Assembly: GCA_001724995.1 (NCBI GenBank)
Contig: MEFD01000020.1
Span: 52,646 to 116,645, forward strand
Source: Rubrivivax sp. SCN 71-131
GTDB taxonomy: Bacteria > Pseudomonadota > Gammaproteobacteria > Burkholderiales > Burkholderiaceae_C
Reading direction: 5' to 3'
Length of the DNA stretch: 64,000 bases
Below are positions 54,663-62,700 of the stretch, in pieces (within the stretch, counting starts at the first letter, position 1; every line of letters begins with the position of its first letter). The translations under genes and the position numbers were made by a program. Below the pieces are notes generated by a model. The model did no database searches. It worked only from the letters and a program-made list of their open reading frames with translations, and was not told the DNA's origin.

Positions 54663-54995
54663 ATGCCCAACTCATCCCAATTGCCGCGATCGAACGCGGT
54701 GCAGGTTCTTCCTTCAGCCCTCGCCGACGTTGCGCTAATTGACGCGCAAACATGCGCCGCCGGTGGCTCCATGTCAGTGAGCTGGTGGCATGAGAAGGTT
54801 GCCAGCGGCGAGGCGCCGCAGCCGGTTATTCGTGCCCCTCGCTGCACACGCTGGCGAGTATCCGACGTGGCTGATTTCTGGCGCCGATTTGCCGAGCTGC
54901 CGGGGCGCGGCACGGAGATGCTGACGCAGGCACGCAAGGCCAGCAGCATCGCAAAGGCAAGGCGCAAGGGCGGCGCCACGCAGGGGGGTGTGTGA
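54663..54995 (+). CDS. AlpA-like helix-turn-helix regulator
   Basis: A 110-aa protein. The central part, LIDAQTCAAGGSMSVSWWHEKV, then PQPVIRAPRCTRWRVSDVADFW, is the AlpA/excisionase-type winged helix. A basic tail follows. In P4-like elements AlpA homologues act as transcription activators or excisionases. TTGGAG precedes the ATG. The gene sits between the structured non-coding region and the replication gene, fitting an early-regulator role. Confidence 0.75.
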   Translation: MPNSSQLPRSNAVQVLPSALADVALIDAQTCAAGGSMSVSWWHEKVASGEAPQPVIRAPRCTRWRVSDVADFWRRFAELPGRGTEMLTQARKASSIAKARRKGGATQGGV

Positions 54996-54998
54996 TCC

Positions 54999-55337
54999 AT
55001 GCGCGCCCGCCATCACGTCGGGGCCGCAGCCCCGGGGCCAGCCACGCCCACAAGTGACAAGGCCGACGCGGGGAACGTCGGCCAAGTCGGGGAAGTCAGG
55101 GAAGCAAGCGCCCCGGATTCTGCCAAGGCAGCCGCACCCGCGATAGCCCGCGCCGCGCTGCTGGGCATCGAAGCCCGCAGCATCGGCCCGGCGGCATGGC
55201 TGCTGCGCCACACACACGGCGCCTGCATCGGCACCGTCCACGGAGCCGAGGCCCTGGCCGCCGCCGTGGCCGGCTTCGAGGCCGCGCGCGATGACGTGCT
55301 GGCCCTGGTGCAGCGCATGGCGGGGGGTGGCCTATGA
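54999..55337 (+). CDS. Hypothetical island protein
   Basis: A 112-aa Ala-rich protein with no recognised family. The C-terminal 60 residues (RAALLGIEARSIGPAAWLLRHTHG, FEAARDDVLALVQRM) are helical. It starts three bases after the AlpA-like gene and its stop overlaps the DUF3987 gene start (ATGA), so it is probably translated as part of the replication unit. Confidence 0.6.
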   Translation: MRARHHVGAAAPGPATPTSDKADAGNVGQVGEVREASAPDSAKAAAPAIARAALLGIEARSIGPAAWLLRHTHGACIGTVHGAEALAAAVAGFEAARDDVLALVQRMAGGGL

Positions 55338-57847
55338 GTGAACCCGTTTTCGCTGTGGCCCGGGTAGACCACAAGGCCGCACCCGTCCGTGCGCTGGAGT
55401 TCAAGACCTGGGCAGAGTTGACGCGCGGACTAACCCGGCACCGCATCGGCCCCAAGGATGGCCCGGGATGGATGCCCGCGAGGATCGAGCCCGGCGACCG
55501 CAAGGCCGAGCGCGTGGCCGACGTGTCGGCGCTGGCCCTTGACGTGGAAGCGAAGTGCGAGCGTCAGCCGGACGGCACTAAGCGCGTGGCCGGCCCGCTG
55601 CCGCCGCCGCTGCAATCGGTGGCGGCCGAGCTGGAATTGCGCGGCATCGCGGCGGCGCTGGCCACCAGCTACAGCCACGAAGAACCGACCGGCGACGGCG
55701 GCACCTTAGGGCCGCGCTACCGCATCACCATCGTCCCTTCGCGGCCGATCCGCCCAGATGAGGTCAAGCCCCTGGGGCTGCACGTTGCGCGACTGCTGGG
55801 CATCGGTGATGCCTTCGACGCGGGATGCCTGGAGCCGGCGCGGCTGTACTACCTGCCCCGCTGCCCGGCCGAGCGTGAACACCTGGCCGAGACTGCCATC
55901 GTTGAAGGTCAGCCCCTGGACGTGGACGCCATGCTGTCGGCGGCGCGAGCCAGCGCCACCCCGCCGCCGGGGCGCAGCAAGGGCACCGAGGGCGCATCCG
56001 TGATCGACGCCTTCAACGCGGCGCACGACGTAGGAGCGATCCTCGAATCGCACGGCTACAAGCCCGCTGGGCGTGATCGCTGGGTGTGGCCGCAGAGCAC
56101 GACGGGAGAGCCTGGCGTCGTGAAGCTGCCCGACTCCGCGCGCATCTTCAGCCACCACGGCGCCGACCCGCTGGCCGGTGAGCATGCGCACGACGCCTTC
56201 AGTGCCTGGTGCGTGCTGGCGCACGGCGGCGACATGCGCGCGGCTGTGCGCGAGGCGGCACGCATCCTGGGCATGGATCGTCAGCAGACACCGGCCCGGC
56301 CGCGAGTGGCCGACACCGCGCCCGACACCGCGCCCGACACCGCGCCCGAGGCCTGGCCTGATCCGGCCCCCCTGCCGGACGGCCTGCCCCCGGTGGCCCC
56401 CTTCGACGCGCACATGCTGCCCGAGGCCTTGCGCGGCTGGGTGGCCGACATTGCCCACCGGATGCAATGCCCGATCGACTTTCCGGCGGTGGGCGCCGTG
56501 GTCGCCCTGTCGGGCTTGATCGGGGCGCGGGCCGTGGTGGCACCCAAGGCGCGGGACGATTGGCGGGTGGTGCCGAACCTGTGGGGGCAGATTGTCGGTC
56601 GCCCTGGCGTGATGAAGAGCCCGGCATTGGCGCAGGTGCTGGCACCGCTGCAAAGGCTTGAGGCCGCCGAGCGTGAACAGTGGAAGGCTGCGCACGAGGC
56701 CTGGGAGCTTGACTGCAAGGTGGCCGAGCTGGCGGCGAAGCAAAACGAGAAACAGGCAGCAGTGCAGGCCAGCAAAGACCCGGCGAAGGCGCGCGCGCTG
56801 TTGCAGCCGGCGGACCTGCCCGCCGAGCCGGTCGCCCGGCGCTATCTCGTCAACGATGCCACCGTGGAGAAGCTGGCGGACCTGCTGACGGTGAACCCGT
56901 GGGGCCTGACCGTCTTTCGGGATGAACTGCACGGGCTGCTGTGTGCGATGGATCGGCAGGGGCAGGAAGGCGCGCGCGGCTTCTACCTGACGGGCTATGA
57001 CGGCAATCAAGGGCACGCGGTCGATCGCGTGGGGCGCGGGGAAAGCTTCGTGCCCCGCGTGTGCCTGGCCATGCTGGGCGGGATTCAGCCGGGCAAGGTG
57101 CAAAGCTACGTGCGCGAGGCGGTGGCCGGTGGCGCGGGTGATGACGGGCTGTTGCAGCGGTTCGGGTTGACCGTGTGGCCCGACGTGGCGCCCGAGTTCG
57201 TCTATGTGGACCAGTGGCCCGACACCCCGGCGAAGCAGGCGGCATGGGCCGTTTTCGAGCGGCTGAATGCCTTGCAGCCAGTGGCCGACACCGACCCCCA
57301 AGAATGGAGGTTCACACCCGAGGCGCAAGACCTGTTCGTCAAATGGCTGGTGCCCTTTGAAACGGAGCTGCGCGGCGAAGCACTGCACCCGGCCCTGGTC
57401 TCGCACCTGGCCAAATATCGAAAGCTGGTGCCGGCGCTGGCGCTGATCTTCGCCCTGGTGGACACGCCCGAGAGCGCAGGCCTGATCCACGACCGCGAGC
57501 TGATACGCGCGCTGGCGTGGGCCGACTACCTGCGCACCCATGCCGAGCGGCTGTATGCCGCAGCAGTGATCCCCGAAACGGCAGGCGCCCATGCTCTGCT
57601 GGCCAAGATCAGGGCCGGCAAGCTGCAAGACAGCGACGGCACGAAGTGGCAGGCCTTTGAGCCCTGGCGCGTGTCGGTCAAGGGCTGGGCGGGCCTGACC
57701 AGCGCCGAGGCCGTGCGCAAGGCGGCAAACGTGCTGGCGGACTATGGATGGCTGGCGCGCGAGGCCGTGCCCACGGGTGCAAGCGGCGGTCGGCCTGGTG
57801 AGCGGTTTCTCGTTCACCCGGCCCTGTTGAAGCGGGTGGCGGCATGA
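55334..57847 (+). CDS. DUF3987 primase/helicase-like replication protein
   Basis: An 837-aa protein. The N-terminal part (to about 210) resembles a primase-like domain (SALALDVEAKC, YRITIVPSRPIRPDE). A TAPDTAPDTAPE repeat marks a linker near 330. The rest is DUF3987, with a P-loop-like GRPGVMKSPAL near 420 and VFRDELHGLL near 535. Such proteins serve as replication initiators in mobile elements and satellites. It is the largest gene of the island. Biochemical activity is inferred only from family. Confidence 0.8.
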   Translation: MSEPVFAVARVDHKAAPVRALEFKTWAELTRGLTRHRIGPKDGPGWMPARIEPGDRKAERVADVSALALDVEAKCERQPDGTKRVAGPLPPPLQSVAAELELRGIAAALATSYSHEEPTGDGGTLGPRYRITIVPSRPIRPDEVKPLGLHVARLLGIGDAFDAGCLEPARLYYLPRCPAEREHLAETAIVEGQPLDVDAMLSAARASATPPPGRSKGTEGASVIDAFNAAHDVGAILESHGYKPAGRDRWVWPQSTTGEPGVVKLPDSARIFSHHGADPLAGEHAHDAFSAWCVLAHGGDMRAAVREAARILGMDRQQTPARPRVADTAPDTAPDTAPEAWPDPAPLPDGLPPVAPFDAHMLPEALRGWVADIAHRMQCPIDFPAVGAVVALSGLIGARAVVAPKARDDWRVVPNLWGQIVGRPGVMKSPALAQVLAPLQRLEAAEREQWKAAHEAWELDCKVAELAAKQNEKQAAVQASKDPAKARALLQPADLPAEPVARRYLVNDATVEKLADLLTVNPWGLTVFRDELHGLLCAMDRQGQEGARGFYLTGYDGNQGHAVDRVGRGESFVPRVCLAMLGGIQPGKVQSYVREAVAGGAGDDGLLQRFGLTVWPDVAPEFVYVDQWPDTPAKQAAWAVFERLNALQPVADTDPQEWRFTPEAQDLFVKWLVPFETELRGEALHPALVSHLAKYRKLVPALALIFALVDTPESAGLIHDRELIRALAWADYLRTHAERLYAAAVIPETAGAHALLAKIRAGKLQDSDGTKWQAFEPWRVSVKGWAGLTSAEAVRKAANVLADYGWLAREAVPTGASGGRPGERFLVHPALLKRVAA

Positions 57848-58491
57848 GCTGGCTCGCGCGGCTGAAAAGCCTGGAAGCCCCCAAGGCGGACCCTAGAGAA
57901 CCTGGCAAACCGGGTTCTCTAGGTTCTCAAGGGTGCCCCCCTGAGCCCCTGCAGCATTCGGCGGGGCACGAGTCCGACGCCGAGGCGCCGCCGGCCCCGG
58001 CCTGCGCCGACTGCACCCACTGCCTGCCACGCGGCACCTGCGCGCAGCCCGAGGCCGCCGGGCTGATCCCGGCCGGCGCTGGCTTCGGCATCGTGTGGCC
58101 CGAGCCGGGGCACGCTGCCGGCTGCGCTGCCTTCGAGGCGATGCCCGCCAAGACCACGGATCGGCCCTACAGGCTGTCGCGGGCCGACGCCGATACGGCG
58201 CACGCCGAGCCCTGGGACGATGCCGCCATCGGGCGGTTTCAGGGCCGCGTACAGCGCATCCGGCGGCGTGGCTTCGGTGAACAGGATGCCGACGACTTGG
58301 CCGAGCGGCTGCACCTGCGCGACATGCATGCCGACCATCGGGTGTTTTGCTTGGAATGCCGCCACCTGGCCGGCACGGCGGCGACGGGCTGGCGCTGCGG
58401 CAACCACAAGGCCGCCGACGTGGCGCGTGAGCTGGCGGCCGATCTGGTGACGACGTTTCAGGCGTGCCCCGGTTTCAACCCTGCGAGGTGA
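57844..58491 (+). CDS. Hypothetical cysteine-rich island protein
   Basis: A 215-aa protein with two cysteine clusters that look like zinc sites: CADCTHCLPRGTC near 53-65, and CLECRHL with a later CGNHK near 170-185. The N-terminal 50 residues are low complexity (EPGKPGSLGSQG). No family recalled. It overlaps the DUF3987 gene by four bases, so it is expressed with it and may assist replication or DNA binding. Confidence 0.6.
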   Translation: MSWLARLKSLEAPKADPREPGKPGSLGSQGCPPEPLQHSAGHESDAEAPPAPACADCTHCLPRGTCAQPEAAGLIPAGAGFGIVWPEPGHAAGCAAFEAMPAKTTDRPYRLSRADADTAHAEPWDDAAIGRFQGRVQRIRRRGFGEQDADDLAERLHLRDMHADHRVFCLECRHLAGTAATGWRCGNHKAADVARELAADLVTTFQACPGFNPAR

Positions 58492-58495
58492 TTCG

Positions 58496-59167
58496 ATGCC
58501 GACCAAGAAGAAGCCCGATCCGAAACCCGCCACCAGCCCGCGGCTTGAAGTGGCGGCGCCAGCTGACAAGTCCACCGAGCGGCTGACCGCTGAACTGATG
58601 ATCGAAGGCGGCCCGGTCAATGCCTACGTGACAACGCTGTTCAGCAAGGGCGCCCTGGGGGATGTGAGCCTGACGGAAAGCGTCAAGGCTCTGGACGAAG
58701 CATCCGCCGCGGTGAAGGGCGGGAGCCTGGCCGCCGCCGAGGGGATGCTGGTGGCGCAAGCGGTGGCGCTGAATGCCATCTTCGGCGAACTGAGCAGGCG
58801 GGCGGCGCTGAACATGGGCGAGTACCTGGGCGCGATGGACACCTATATGCGGCTGGCCCTGAAGGCGCAGGCGCAGTGCCGGGCGACGCTGGAAACGCTG
58901 GCGGCGATCAAGAATCCGCCGGTGGTGTACGCGCGTCAGGCGAACATCTCGCACGGGCCGCAGCAGGTGAACAACGGTGGTGCAGGGGCTGGCGCGACGG
59001 TACGCGCGGACGGGCCCGCGCCCGCGGCGAATTCGGCGACCGCGCCGAGCGAACTATTGGAGCAGCAGCATGGGCAATGGTTGGACCCCCGAGCGTCGGG
59101 CGCGGCAGGCGGCGCTGATCCGCGAGTGGAAGCCCTGGGAAAAGTCCACCGGCCCGCGGACCGATGA
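58496..59167 (+). CDS. Hypothetical mobile-element protein
   Basis: A 223-aa protein. A helical core (LVAQAVALNAIFGELSRRA, MGEYLGAMDTYMRLALKAQAQC) is followed by the conserved-looking ARQANISHGPQQVNNG and a disordered Ala/Gly tail. I recall similar proteins in prophages and islands but no function. The last 98 bp overlap the next gene in another frame. It starts four bases after the preceding stop. Confidence 0.62.
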   Translation: MPTKKKPDPKPATSPRLEVAAPADKSTERLTAELMIEGGPVNAYVTTLFSKGALGDVSLTESVKALDEASAAVKGGSLAAAEGMLVAQAVALNAIFGELSRRAALNMGEYLGAMDTYMRLALKAQAQCRATLETLAAIKNPPVVYARQANISHGPQQVNNGGAGAGATVRADGPAPAANSATAPSELLEQQHGQWLDPRASGAAGGADPRVEALGKVHRPADR

Positions 59168-59288
59168 AGGCAAAGCCCGGGCGGCGCGCAATCCCTTCAA
59201 GGGCGGGCACCGCGAGCGGCTGCGCGAGCTGGCCCGGGTGCTGAATTCGGCGCTGCGGGCGCAGCGGAGAGCCATTGATGAAAGCTGA
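59070..59288 (+). CDS. Small conserved mobile-element protein
   Basis: A 72-aa protein beginning MGNGWTPERRARQAALI, with KPWEKSTGPRT, ARNPFKGG and a basic helical end. The pattern is one I recall as frequent at the end of phage and island operons. Strongly basic, so nucleic-acid contact is possible. It overlaps the end of the previous gene by 98 bp; GGAGCAGCAGC precedes the ATG. Confidence 0.6.
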   Translation: MGNGWTPERRARQAALIREWKPWEKSTGPRTDEGKARAARNPFKGGHRERLRELARVLNSALRAQRRAIDES

Positions 59289-59314
59289 CGATGAGGCGGT
59301 AAGCGCCCTGCCAA

Positions 59315-59333
59315 CCGGGTAACTTTCCGGGTA
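59315..59333. repeat. Integrase arm-type repeats, right end
   Basis: CCGGGTAACT at 59315 and again at 59327, a 12-bp step identical to that at the left end of the island. They lie about 65-80 bp before the degenerate ssrA-end copy, as arm sites should. Confidence 0.75.
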
Positions 59334-59397
59334 ACTCATTCACTGCGGATAGCTGAAAGCGAGAATCCATGCGGCTTTCCGACCACAGTGCGAGTGA

Positions 59398-59410
59398 CCC
59401 CGGTCCACCA
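59398..59410 (+). other. Candidate right attachment site (attR)
   Basis: CCCCGGTCCACCA matches the ssrA 3' end with one base missing. It is preceded by the arm-type repeats and followed eight bases later by a strong terminator, as expected for the original downstream flank of ssrA. The one-base difference lowers certainty. Confidence 0.6.
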
Positions 59411-59417
59411 TTTACCC

Positions 59418-59447
59418 AAGGCCAACCGTTCTCGGTTGGCCTTTTTT
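59418..59447 (+). terminator. Probable original ssrA terminator
   Basis: AAGGCCAACCG (59418-59428) pairs perfectly with CGGTTGGCCTT (59433-59443) around a 4-nt loop, followed by Ts to 59447. Without the island it would lie eight bases after ssrA. Confidence 0.85.
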
Positions 59448-59670
59448 CTTGCCTGTTCCCCGCGTGTTGGCGCGTGTTCGCAGTGTGATCTTGCGGACGC
59501 GATGGCCGCACCCACGCCGCCCTCCGAGCCTCAGGGCCTCTCTGTTCTCTGTTTTTCTCTGCGCTCCGTGGAGGGCTCCCCGGACCGCCCCCCGCTGATT
59601 CAACGGCTTAGAGGCGTCAGTTGGGATCGGCAACTGGTCCGCGACGGCGACCGGCACGACGTTGGGCAAC

Positions 59671-59693
59671 AAAAAAGCCGCCCGACGGCGGCT
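59671..59693 (-). terminator. Terminator of recombinase cassette 2
   Basis: AGCCGCC (59676-59682) pairs with GGCGGCT (59687-59693) around CGAC. On the minus strand it is followed by TTTTTT. It lies just after the last gene of the leftward cassette. Confidence 0.85.
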
Positions 59694-59710
59694 CTGGTGC
59701 CACTTGGCGG

Positions 59711-60184
59711 TCAGCGTATCGTGTCCAGCACCCGGACTTGATCGTCCCAGCCATACGGCCACGGGCGACCCAGAAGCCGCTCGACCGGCAGGTCTGGCAT
59801 GTTGACCAGGCGCTCCAACACCTCCGGCGCCAACAAGGTCAGCCGCATCAGTCGGTGGACCTGGGATGTGTCCAGCCCCTCGGCCTTCGCAATGTCGGCC
59901 ACCGAGGCCACGCGCTGCTCGGCGAGCAGGCGCTGCCAGTGGTGCGCCATCCCGAGCGAACGCATCAAGGCTGTGTCCGTGGCGACGGAGTGCGCCGGCT
60001 CGGCCCACGACGAATGAGCCTCCACCGCCTTCGCCGAGCCTGGCGGCGTGATCACCGCGCGCTTGAGGCCGCGAGGCACCAGCCGCCACGGCACGAAGGT
60101 CTCCAACTTCACGCCGCCTGCCGGCGCGGGCAGTTTCCGGGTGACCGGCGCACCCTCGAAGCGCCCCCGGTGTTTCGTGCTCAA
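59711..60184 (-). CDS. KorB/ParB-type helix-turn-helix protein (cassette 2, second copy)
   Basis: A 157-aa homologue of the protein at 12511-12987: a basic beta-rich N terminus, then a helix-turn-helix (VADIAKAEGLDTSQVHRLMRL) and the conserved tail LLAPEVLERL ending with WPYGWDDQ. The likely start is TTG at 60184, overlapping the preceding stop (TTGA). It shares about the same layout with its upstream neighbour, so the cassette carries two diverged copies where cassette 1 has one. Confidence 0.65.
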   Translation of the reverse strand: MSTKHRGRFEGAPVTRKLPAPAGGVKLETFVPWRLVPRGLKRAVITPPGSAKAVEAHSSWAEPAHSVATDTALMRSLGMAHHWQRLLAEQRVASVADIAKAEGLDTSQVHRLMRLTLLAPEVLERLVNMPDLPVERLLGRPWPYGWDDQVRVLDTIR

Positions 60185-60564
60185 GAATCCTCCTCGAAGC
60201 GGGCCACGACCTGGCGTTGTGCCTGCCAGTCCACTGGCAGAGGATGACGTTGAAACCACATCAGCGTCATGCGACGGGGCTGTCGGCCAGCCAGCAGCAA
60301 CTCGATGATGTCGGGGGCCAGCAACGTCAGCCGCAGCAGTTCGTTGACGGTCGAGTGGTGCAGCCCTTCCGCCCGCGCGATGTCTGATCCGCTGGTCATC
60401 ACGCCGCTGTCCAGCAGTCGCTGCCAGTGGAACGCCCGCGCGATCCCCTCGATCAAGGTGCTGTCGTGGGTTTCGCGCGCCTCGGGCGGGGCCTGCATCA
60501 GCCGCTGCACGCCGCGCCGCCGCAGCGTCAATGGCACGAAGGTCTCCTGCAGGCCGCCCTTCAC
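60181..60564 (-). CDS. KorB/ParB-type helix-turn-helix protein (cassette 2, first copy)
   Basis: A 127-aa protein with the helix-turn-helix GSDIARAEGLHHSTVNELLRL and the tail LLAPDIIELLLAG, LPVDWQAQR. It is a shorter relative of the proteins at 12511 and 59711. The ATG overlaps the recombinase stop by four bases. Probably a regulator or accessory DNA-binding protein of the recombinase. Confidence 0.68.
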   Translation of the reverse strand: MKGGLQETFVPLTLRRRGVQRLMQAPPEARETHDSTLIEGIARAFHWQRLLDSGVMTSGSDIARAEGLHHSTVNELLRLTLLAPDIIELLLAGRQPRRMTLMWFQRHPLPVDWQAQRQVVARFEEDS

Positions 60565-61940
60565 CCCTCCACCTCCAGCAACTCGGCGCCCACGCTGCCC
60601 GGCGCGAACTCGCCGATCAAAGCGTCCCAGCCCAGCTCACGCCATTTGACCTTCACGCCCTGCAACTCGTCCGTGTGGATCAGGTCGATGCGCTCGATCA
60701 TCAGGTTGGCAATGCGATGCTTCTCTGCAGGGAACAGTTGGTCCCACACGTCGTTGAGCCTTCCCATCGCAAGTACCGTCGTCGCCTCGTCGATGGGCGA
60801 GCCGCTTCGCTGAATCTGCCGCACCACCGCAGCCACTGACTCTGGACTGGTCAGCACGGTGCGGATCTGCGCCACCACCGCTGCCTCGATCTCGGCCGCT
60901 GGGAGCCGCTCGTAGTTCTTGCCCGGCGCGCCGAAACGGCTCTCGGACTTCGACACGTAGTACTGGTACTTGCGTCCGTTCTTGCGCGAGTACGTTGGAT
61001 ACATCCGCTCGCCGGAGGGCGCGTACAGCAGGCCACGCAACAAGGCGTCGTTGCGGGAGCGGATCTTGGTCTCCACCGACCGCGCGTGGCTGTCCCGGGC
61101 CAGCACGGCGTGCACCTGATCCCACAGGGCCTGGTCGATGACCGGCGGGTGCACGCCGGGGTACCAGGTGCCGTTGTTCGACAGCTCGCCCAGGTAGATC
61201 CGGTTGCGCAGCACCTTGTGGATGTACTTCTTGTCGATGCGCGTGCCGGTGCGCACCCGCCCGTCCTGCGTCGTCCAGGCCTTCGTGGTGATGCCCTCTG
61301 CGGTTAGACGCGCCGCGATCTGGGTGGGCGAGCCGATGGTCAGCATCTCTTGGAAGATGCGTCGCACGACAGCAGCTTCCGTCTCGTTGACCACCAACTG
61401 GCGTTCGACGACGTCGTACCCGATGGTCGGCACGCCGCCCATCCACAGACCCTTCTTCTTGGCCGCGGCGATCTTGTCGCGGATTCGCTCGCCGGTGACC
61501 TCGCGCTCGAACTGGGCGAAGGACAGCAGGATGTTGAGCGTCAGCCGCCCCATCGAGGATGTGGTGTTGAACTGCTGCGTCACCGACACGAACGACACGC
61601 CGTGTCTCTCGAACACCTCGACCATCTTGGAAAAGTCCGCGAGGCTGCGCGTGAGCCGGTCGATCTTGTAGACGACCACGATGTCGATGCGGCGGGCCTG
61701 GATGTCGGCGAGCAGGCGCTTCAGAGCTGGGCGCTCCGTGTTGCCGCCCGAATAGCCGGGGTCGTCGTAGTCGTCGGCTACTGGAATCCAGCCCTCGGCT
61801 CGCTGGCTTGCGATAAAGGCGTGGCCAGCCTCCTTTTGCGCATCGATGGAGTTGAACTCCTGGTCCAGGCGCTCGTCGGAAGACACCCGGCAGTACACGG
61901 CGCAGCGCTTGCGCGCCTTGGGAGACGCGATCTCGACCAT
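60561..61940 (-). CDS. Serine site-specific recombinase (cassette 2)
   Basis: A 459-aa homologue of the recombinase at 12984-14351. The catalytic serine is in YCRVSSDE (Ser20); VYKIDRLTRSL and FEREVTGERIRDK are identical to cassette 1. The C-terminal part has diverged (VPTIGYDVVERQLVV, GITTKAWTTQDG), and the zinc-ribbon place again lacks cysteines (GLLYAPSGERMYPTYSRK). It has four-base and one-base overlaps with its neighbours. It may be the integrase of a separate, decayed element. Confidence 0.9.
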   Translation of the reverse strand: MVEIASPKARKRCAVYCRVSSDERLDQEFNSIDAQKEAGHAFIASQRAEGWIPVADDYDDPGYSGGNTERPALKRLLADIQARRIDIVVVYKIDRLTRSLADFSKMVEVFERHGVSFVSVTQQFNTTSSMGRLTLNILLSFAQFEREVTGERIRDKIAAAKKKGLWMGGVPTIGYDVVERQLVVNETEAAVVRRIFQEMLTIGSPTQIAARLTAEGITTKAWTTQDGRVRTGTRIDKKYIHKVLRNRIYLGELSNNGTWYPGVHPPVIDQALWDQVHAVLARDSHARSVETKIRSRNDALLRGLLYAPSGERMYPTYSRKNGRKYQYYVSKSESRFGAPGKNYERLPAAEIEAAVVAQIRTVLTSPESVAAVVRQIQRSGSPIDEATTVLAMGRLNDVWDQLFPAEKHRIANLMIERIDLIHTDELQGVKVKWRELGWDALIGEFAPGSVGAELLEVEG

Positions 61941-62383
61941 CAGGCGCCTCCCTTCAGGCCGAAGAACAGGGGCCCGCTCCAGTGCTGGCCGGTGATGTGG
62001 CGTGCCACGGCCGTCAGGCTCTTGAAGCGGTGGCCCTCGTACTCGAAGTGGCCGTCGGCGTTGACGGTAACCCGGTGCTCGCGCTCGCCCCACTCGCGCA
62101 GCAACACCGTGCCGGGTGCAAAGCTGAACGTGCGCGGCTTGGCCCTCAGCTTGATTTTCGAGTGCTTGGCGCCGATGGCTTCCAGGCGCTGACGCGTTTG
62201 CGGGGCCAGCCCTCCATGGACCTCCTCCTGCAGCTTGTAGGCGACGCGGGACTCGACGTGCGTGCGATTCGGATGGTCGGGCCGGCGCTCGAAGTACCGG
62301 TCCCACAGGACCCAAAGCTCGGCCATCGGGAGATGACCCAGGTCGGCAATCTGCGCCGCGATGGACGCTGGCCTCTCGTTCAT
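61940..62383 (-). CDS. DUF2924 protein of recombinase cassette 2
   Basis: A 147-aa DUF2924 protein, homologous to that at 14348-14809: LWVLWDRYFERRP, VAYKLQEE, GTVLLREWGEREHRVTV and FKSLTAVARHITGQHWSGPLFFG. The start overlaps the stop of the preceding small gene. Role unknown; constant partner of the recombinase in both cassettes. Confidence 0.85.
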   Translation of the reverse strand: MNERPASIAAQIADLGHLPMAELWVLWDRYFERRPDHPNRTHVESRVAYKLQEEVHGGLAPQTRQRLEAIGAKHSKIKLRAKPRTFSFAPGTVLLREWGEREHRVTVNADGHFEYEGHRFKSLTAVARHITGQHWSGPLFFGLKGGA

Positions 62384-62574
62384 GACAACTGCTCCGGTGG
62401 ATAGGGGGTTGCATGAACGCGCTGGTCGGGCAGGAAGCCAAGGCCAACCCGACTCTCTGTTGGACGCTCGGCAGTCGTACTGCGGATGATGGCTGCCGCA
62501 AGGATGGCGGTGATCTCAGCGGCGCGGGCGGCGGGCTGCATCTCCGCGGGAGATGGAAGTTTGGGGTTGTTCAT
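62380..62574 (-). CDS. Small conserved protein heading recombinase cassette 2
   Basis: A 64-aa protein, MNNPKLPSPAEMQPAARAAEI at the start and GLGFLPDQRVHATP near the end, matching the small gene at 14806-14994. First gene of the leftward cassette and divergent from the XRE-ImmA gene across a 126-bp gap. Function unknown. Confidence 0.6.
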   Translation of the reverse strand: MNNPKLPSPAEMQPAARAAEITAILAAAIIRSTTAERPTESRVGLGFLPDQRVHATPYPPEQLS

Positions 62575-62648
62575 GACGGGTCGAGGGAGTCGAAACCGTC
62601 ACAGATGGTCCGCGAGGAGGTCCGAAGCGGATGGCAACGCAGGGCAAA

Positions 62649-62678
62649 CTTGCGAAATCCGCTTCGCAAGAATAGAAT
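62649..62678 (+). promoter_or_regulatory. Promoter with embedded inverted repeat, upstream of XRE-ImmA gene
   Basis: CTTGCGAA-N6-TTCGCAAG at 62649-62670 is a perfect inverted repeat. TTGCGA (62650-62655) and TAGAAT (62673-62678), 17 bp apart, look like -35 and -10 boxes, so the repeat covers the -35 and most of the spacer. The gene downstream has an XRE DNA-binding domain; autorepression is likely. Confidence 0.72.
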
Positions 62679-62700
62679 GACGGTTTTCGGAGTGCGGCCA

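Larger units (their letters stand above)
52486..59410. mobile_element. ssrA-integrated island (satellite-like)
   Basis: About 6.9 kb between the ssrA 3' end and its degenerate copy. All its genes run rightward: tyrosine integrase, a secreted protein, AlpA-like regulator, a small protein, DUF3987 primase/helicase-like protein and three small unknown genes. CCGGGTAAC repeats with 12-bp spacing occur at both ends. There is no capsid, tail, terminase or conjugation gene, so it must rely on helpers or move rarely. This resembles P4-like satellites in gene order, without sequence proof. Confidence 0.72.
59334..59670. other. Gene-free stretch spanning the right junction of the island
   Basis: This stretch holds the degenerate att copy (59398-59410) and the terminator after it (59418-59447). 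From about 59448 to 59670 I see no gene or RNA. Short remnant-like frames are not supported by a ribosome site. It separates the ssrA island from the second recombinase cassette. Confidence 0.5.
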
